From contig CAKUGQ010000001.1 in NCBI GenBank assembly GCA_934654755.1, forward strand, positions 1 through 64,000: 64,000 nucleotides of DNA. Reading direction: 5' to 3'. Position 1 is the stretch's first letter, and every line of letters begins with the position of its first letter. The notes under the pieces were generated by a model. It was given only the letters and a program-made list of their open reading frames with translations. It made no database searches and had not been told where the DNA came from. Of the stretch, positions 60,121-64,000 are shown one piece after another. The DNA is from an uncultured Oscillospiraceae bacterium (GTDB lineage Bacteria; Bacillota; Clostridia; Oscillospirales; Oscillospiraceae). A program made the position numbers and the translations under genes.

Positions 60121-61140
60121 TTATCGGATATCATCCGTGCCGTCAGCTGTCATATCCTTCCTGAATGGGACGTAGTTTCCGCTCTTTGCGCGCTTGGCGG
60201 TTATTGCGATACATTCAAGCCACGCATCGGAGCCGGGCACTGAGGCATCGGCGGCGGTCAGATCACAGTAATAATAGCTGCCGGAAAGGCAGATCCGGTT
60301 CCACGCATGGTTTCCGCCGTCTTTTGTGCCGTCTATGCGCACGCAGAAAAGACCTGCCTCGCCGCAAAGATGCTCCATGGCGGAGGCGTAGCCGCTACAC
60401 ACAGCACTGCCGTTTACCAGTGCGTTATAGGCGGGGTAGGGAAGGCTCATTGTAGAAAGAGAGCTGTCATATTCGCACCGTCCGGTTATCACGGCGGCAA
60501 AATAGCGGTATTTTCCGAGATCGGAGAGACCGTCCGGCATACATTCGACGATACGCTTGCATACGGCGTCGAAAAGCTCCATACGGGCTGTTATTTCTTG
60601 CGTGTCATCTGTCGGTTGGTCGTTGGAGGTGCCGGGCAGGAAGTATATGGGGCGATAGGTGTTTCCGCTGACATCGGGGTAGTAGTAAGCTCGACAGCGC
60701 GGGTTGTCGGCTCTCAGCGCTTCGTCCGCCTCCATAAAGTCAGAAAACGCCGTTTTTCCGTAGCTGACGGAATCCCATTCATACGCTCCGACGGAATCAA
60801 CTGCGGCAAGCAGCATATCGTAAATATCGCGTACGGGGGCAGAGAGCCGGTCACGGCGGAGCGTGGGTACCGGTGCGCCGGAGGATATTTCGGCGGCGGG
60901 GTGCGCCGCCAGCAGGACGATTGCGTTCCGTATCGCGCTGTCGGCAATTTCTGAGGCACGCTGACCGTATTTTCCGTTATCCGCGGGCGGAAGGACCGCA
61001 GAAAAGGAGTCGCTTTGCTCAGTTGCGACGCTGTCTGTCACATCGGAAACAGATTCGGGTGGTAAGGTGACACATGAGGTTAAAAGGAGTATTGATATGG
61101 TGATTGCGCCGATGGCTTTTGCTGTGTTTTTAGGTTTCAT
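60121..61140 (-). CDS. Transglutaminase-like lipoprotein
   Basis: 339 residues. The signal ends LLTSC, acylated Cys23. A Ser/Asp linker is followed by a helical domain and, at about residues 240-310, a transglutaminase core with the Cys-His-Asp triad: GSAVCSGYASAMEHLC, GGNHAWNRI and YYYCDLTAAD. Such exported domains act as peptidases, cross-linking enzymes or binding modules; the activity is not predictable. Own promoter at 61180-61208. Confidence 0.85.
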   Translation of the reverse strand: MKPKNTAKAIGAITISILLLTSCVTLPPESVSDVTDSVATEQSDSFSAVLPPADNGKYGQRASEIADSAIRNAIVLLAAHPAAEISSGAPVPTLRRDRLSAPVRDIYDMLLAAVDSVGAYEWDSVSYGKTAFSDFMEADEALRADNPRCRAYYYPDVSGNTYRPIYFLPGTSNDQPTDDTQEITARMELFDAVCKRIVECMPDGLSDLGKYRYFAAVITGRCEYDSSLSTMSLPYPAYNALVNGSAVCSGYASAMEHLCGEAGLFCVRIDGTKDGGNHAWNRICLSGSYYYCDLTAADASVPGSDAWLECIAITAKRAKSGNYVPFRKDMTADGTDDIR

Positions 61141-61179
61141 CTGTCGGTCAAGCTCCTCTCGTATTATCGTTGCACCTGT

Positions 61180-61208
61180 ACTATATCACACGGCGGGGCA
61201 AAAGGCAA
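61180..61208 (-). promoter_or_regulatory. Promoter of the transglutaminase-like gene
   Basis: On the minus strand: TTGCCT, 17 bp, TATAGT. Confidence 0.6.
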
Positions 61209-61331
61209 CAAGTGCGCGAAAGGATAAAATCGCGCGTGTCCGCTGTTGAAAGAGTTGGGCTATAGTGTGGTATAATCGTAGTGAAACATACGCAACGACA
61301 CGTTACGGCGGTTGTAAATTGGGAGGCAGGC

Positions 61332-61654
61332 ATGACAAAAGAAGCGTTTTTGGCGTTTTGCGGAGCCGAGCTCGGCACCGAGCCGGACTATCCGTTTGCT
61401 GAGGATTTCGAGACGGCGGTATTGTGCGCCACAAGGGAAGCCGCAAATGGTTTGCCGTTGTGATGAGGGTTTCGCGGCGCAAAATCGGTCTTGACAGTGA
61501 TGAGGCGGTTGATATTGTGAACCTGAAGATGCCGCTTGAAATGTTCGGGTTTTTCGACTGCACATTCCTTACCATCTCTTCGCGTAGAAATATGCTCTCC
61601 CCCTTTGCGGATCAGTACACATACTTGTTATATCAGTTAAAACGTAATCAGTAA
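61332..61654 (+). pseudogene. Frameshifted MmcQ/YjbR-like gene remnant
   Basis: ATG 61332 (GGGAGG upstream) starts MTKEAFLAFCGAELG.EPDYPF, the start of MmcQ/YjbR DNA-binding-type proteins. The frame then changes near 61425, where the expected MRHKGSRKWFAVVMRV continues in another frame to VDIVNLK. After that the similarity is lost (a usual NxxHW/VxLDG end is missing), so the 3' part is also decayed. Alternatively the break is a sequencing error, but the lost end argues for a true remnant. Confidence 0.6.
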
Positions 61655-61830
61655 AGTAATATGTAAACAATTTCGGCAGGCAAAGCGCGGCTTTTTTGAT
61701 AACCGCGGTTTTTCAGCTACGCAATGACCTCCCGGATACCGTCCGGAAAGGAAATACCCCGTCCGACGGATGTGTGCCGGTTCGTTCTCCGGATCTCCGG
61801 TCTTCAAACCCTCATCCCGGACGGGGAGTG

Positions 61831-63105
61831 TCATTCGCTTTTTTCCCAGTAGGGATAATCCTTAAACACAAACTCTCCTGCGGCATTTTTCTCTGCCGGC
61901 AGATCGACAAAGTGCTTTTTTCCGTCCGGAGGCATTCTTACGGCAATCACGACGGTAAATTTCCCGCCGCCCTCATCCCGGACGCTGTCCACACTGCTGT
62001 TGTAAGAGGCCTCTCCCCTGCGTTTTTTGCAAAGCACATAGACATTGCCCTTGCGTTCAATCAGTTCCCTGTCGGCAACGGCGCGGTTCAGCGTTTTGTC
62101 GGTAAATTCCTCCGAAAAAACCTTAAGGAATTTTTTGCGCACCTTCTCGACGGTGTCTGTATAATCATACGGAGGAAACATCGGCACATAATTCCGCCGC
62201 CTGAACCTTACGGGCTTCCCACTGCAGGGATACTCACCGGCAAAATTCAGGCTCAGCCAGAGACTTCTCGCCTTATCAGCCAGATCCATTGCATTTTTGT
62301 AGTACAGGGTCGCCCCGTCCTCCGGAAAAAACTCATACCCGTTTACACCGCGGAGACTTTCGATTATGGCAAGCCTGTCATTTTTATAATTATTCCGGAA
62401 CTCAAGAAGCGCCTTGGGAACAACTGCCGCAGGTGAGGTTATCGGATAATGGTCGCGCATCGTGACATACCTGACATCTCCGCCTGATATAAGCCGCCCG
62501 ACCTCCGTCCTGCCCTTATAGGATGGCGACGAATAACCGTTGCTGTCGTTGTCGATGATAAAGAATATCTGCTTGCCTCCGCCGTCCCTGTCAAAAGAAA
62601 ACGTCACCATACCGTCCGAGAATTCCGCGCTGACATTGCCCACCCAGCTTTCGGGAAGCGTGATCTGATATGTCCCGTCCGAAAAAACCGTACTGCTTAT
62701 TTTTTCGGTCGTTATCATCTCGTGAAGCTCCTCGGAAATCCTGCCGTAGTTTTTGGGAAAGTTGTTTGTGCCGCCGGCTTTAATTTCCGTTCCGTCCGGA
62801 AGAACCAGACAGAAGCTCATCGACTCTCCGTCAAGAACATACGGGGGATTCTTCCCGTGAAAGTTCGCCCAACCGCCTACCCCACAGTTATCGAACAGCC
62901 CGCACAGCCTCCGGTAAAGGATATCGTCTCCGTCAAACGCGCGGACAATCCGGCGGAACTCATGATAATCGCGGTTTCCGTTATCCCATATCTGAGTGCT
63001 GATATAATATTCTACATGAACTCCGCTTTCCGTCCGGCGTCCCTCCGCAACACGGATCTGAGCCGATGTGCCGCATTCTGTCAGCTTAAAGCTGCTGAAA
63101 TCCAT
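61831..63105 (-). CDS. Uncharacterised protein
   Basis: 424 residues from ATG 63105 (AAAGGAGGT upstream; a longer frame to 63195 has no ribosome site). No family recognised with confidence. No signal or membrane segments. A first domain (about 1-125) is rich in Tyr/Gly/Asp (FDGDDILYRRLCGLFDNCGVGGWANFHG), a middle part is beta-rich, and the C-terminus is basic. The style of codons differs little from the neighbours. It lies in the stretch after tRNA-Gln with broken genes. Two shorter unknown frames follow upstream on the same strand. Confidence 0.7.
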   Translation of the reverse strand: MDFSSFKLTECGTSAQIRVAEGRRTESGVHVEYYISTQIWDNGNRDYHEFRRIVRAFDGDDILYRRLCGLFDNCGVGGWANFHGKNPPYVLDGESMSFCLVLPDGTEIKAGGTNNFPKNYGRISEELHEMITTEKISSTVFSDGTYQITLPESWVGNVSAEFSDGMVTFSFDRDGGGKQIFFIIDNDSNGYSSPSYKGRTEVGRLISGGDVRYVTMRDHYPITSPAAVVPKALLEFRNNYKNDRLAIIESLRGVNGYEFFPEDGATLYYKNAMDLADKARSLWLSLNFAGEYPCSGKPVRFRRRNYVPMFPPYDYTDTVEKVRKKFLKVFSEEFTDKTLNRAVADRELIERKGNVYVLCKKRRGEASYNSSVDSVRDEGGGKFTVVIAVRMPPDGKKHFVDLPAEKNAAGEFVFKDYPYWEKSE

Positions 63106-63257
63106 AGAAATACCTCCTTTGAGCCAGCCGGTGCGAGCCCCCGGCACCGCGGCATAAGCCTGAATGACCTTCATCATTCTCCTTCCGGAAAGCACCGGAC
63201 ATCGCCCGGTACCTTTCGGAAAGAGGCCTGCAAACGCAAGCCTCAGACGAACAACAA

Positions 63258-63615
63258 TTACATTTTCGGAAACCCGAGGTTATAGACACCGCAGGTATAG
63301 AGCTTTCCGTCCCTGAACCAGACGTGCATGACTCTTGCTTTGCTTTCGGCGGAATACCACGAATAAATCTTGAGCATTGCGGTCGGCGTCGTAACGGTAT
63401 TCCGACGGGTCAACACCGATATGTGCAACAACATCCGCATAGGTAAGCTCTGCCTGCTCCGCGGCAAAGAAATAGTTCAGTCCGCCGAAATAATCCCTGA
63501 ACGTCTCCTTCAGGACCTCCTCGCCGGCACGCCCGCTGCACATGGCCTGCGGCTCCGTCGATTCCATATCAAGATTGTACGGATTATCTGTATTCACTGT
63601 ATTTTCCACCGTCAA
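63258..63615 (-). pseudogene. Frameshifted small gene, unknown function
   Basis: Two minus-strand frames join end to end. The first, from a TTG at 63615 (GGGAGG upstream), reads MTVENTVNTDNPYN...VDPSEYRYDADRNAQ. From about 63375 the plausible continuation is in the other frame (KIYSWYSAESKARVMHVWFRDGKLYTCG) and ends at 63258. The intact product would be about 119 residues, with a beta-rich end. A base insertion or deletion near 63368-63380, in the genome or the assembly, explains it. Confidence 0.5.
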
Positions 63616-63717
63616 ATGTTCTGCCTCCCGGCGAAATCTCCGCGATACGGCATCGGCGCGTCAGAAAACACGCTTCCCCACATCGCGGCAGACACCGCCG
63701 GACAAAATCAGTCCGGA

Positions 63718-64000
63718 TCAGACCCGTTCAAGAACAAGCATTCCGCAACTGAACTCAAGACAGCCGTCGTCCCTTACCGGGATCTCTGCAAAGGGATCGC
63801 ACTTTTCGCCAAGGACCTCTCCCTCAATCTTGGTATTGTAGAAGTACTTGCCGTTCTCTTCCTTCCATTCGGTTGCTTCGATTACGGCATAGCCGTCATC
63901 ACGCATCTCAACACCGTGCTTTGCCGCTTCTTCCTTCATTTCTTCGGGAACGCGCATGAGCGTGTTGAGAATGCCGCCGTCGGCAAACTCGGTCAGGTAC
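63718..64000 (-). CDS. Unknown protein, 5' end outside window
   Basis: The frame is open to the right edge of the window, reading YLTEFADGGILNTLMRVPEEM before the first in-frame ATG at 63957, so the gene probably begins beyond base 64000. The visible 94 residues are acidic, without signal or membrane segment (EEMKEEAAKHGVEM, CDPFAEIPVRDDGCLEF). Family not recognised. Confidence 0.55.
   Translation of the reverse strand, partial: YLTEFADGGILNTLMRVPEEMKEEAAKHGVEMRDDGYAVIEATEWKEENGKYFYNTKIEGEVLGEKCDPFAEIPVRDDGCLEFSCGMLVLERV

Overview
The window looks like the chromosome of an anaerobic, gut-type Clostridia (Oscillospirales-like Firmicute). It is G+C-rich, genes start with strong AGGAGG-type ribosome binding sites and are densely packed, and promoters are of the sigma-A type (TTGACA-17-TATAAT). 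Gram-positive markers are present: RNase J, GdpP, Asp23/FakA, a Noc-like ParB and ArgR-type boxes. The taxonomic placement is inference from gene content. gdpP-rplI-dnaB, tilS-hpt-ftsH and a noc/parB gene in one window suggest that it lies near the replication origin.

Layout. 1-1.5 kb: 3' end of a large repeat-rich surface protein. 1.9-7.3 kb: a two-component system divergent from a VTC / DUF4956 / Cthe_2159-like operon. 7.4-8.8 kb: thyA-folA. 9.2-11.3 kb: gap and a DegV protein on the minus strand. 11.4-13.4 kb: an unknown protein and a lipoprotein. 13.7-16.1 kb: an XRE regulator divergent from a 647-residue prepilin-like protein. 16.9-20.7 kb: gpmI, asp23-like, fakA-like. 20.8-22.5 kb: GNAT and DUF2156 (minus). 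22.6-26.1 kb: mnmA, cyclophilin, SPFH and a membrane protein. 26.2-28.8 kb: tldD-tldE. 28.8-32.2 kb: MoxR-DUF58-DUF4129 (minus). 32.3-37.1 kb: dapA-dapB-hisS-aspS. 37.3-39.7 kb: an amino-acid ABC transporter behind tandem ARG-box-like sites. 39.7-41.4 kb: RNase J (minus). 41.6-49.2 kb: gdpP-rplI-dnaB-tilS-hpt-ftsH. 49.3-51.1 kb: pcp and a DUF2974 hydrolase. 51.7-52.6 kb: a second prepilin/XRE pair. 52.9-59.4 kb: tex (minus), noc-like, asparaginase/DUF2284 (minus), glycosyltransferase and YjjG-type phosphatase. 59.5 kb: tRNA-Gln(CTG). 59.6-64 kb: a stretch with unknown or broken genes and a secreted transglutaminase-like lipoprotein.

Two families of dispersed repeats fill the intergenic regions. 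One is a short unit of about 35-40 bp (GTCATTGCGAG...GTGGCAATCT) whose inner core is a variable hairpin. The other is a MITE-like element of about 184 bp, present twice (16.4 kb and 51.3 kb).

The most interesting candidate system is the recurring module of a solitary prepilin-like gene, a divergently transcribed XRE regulator and a palindromic operator between them, with repeats flanking the 3' side of the pilin gene. Two complete copies are visible. The truncated gene at the window start resembles the large pilin in its Cys/His segment and its repeat-bearing 3' flank. No pilus assembly genes (pilB, pilC, pilD types) are in the window.
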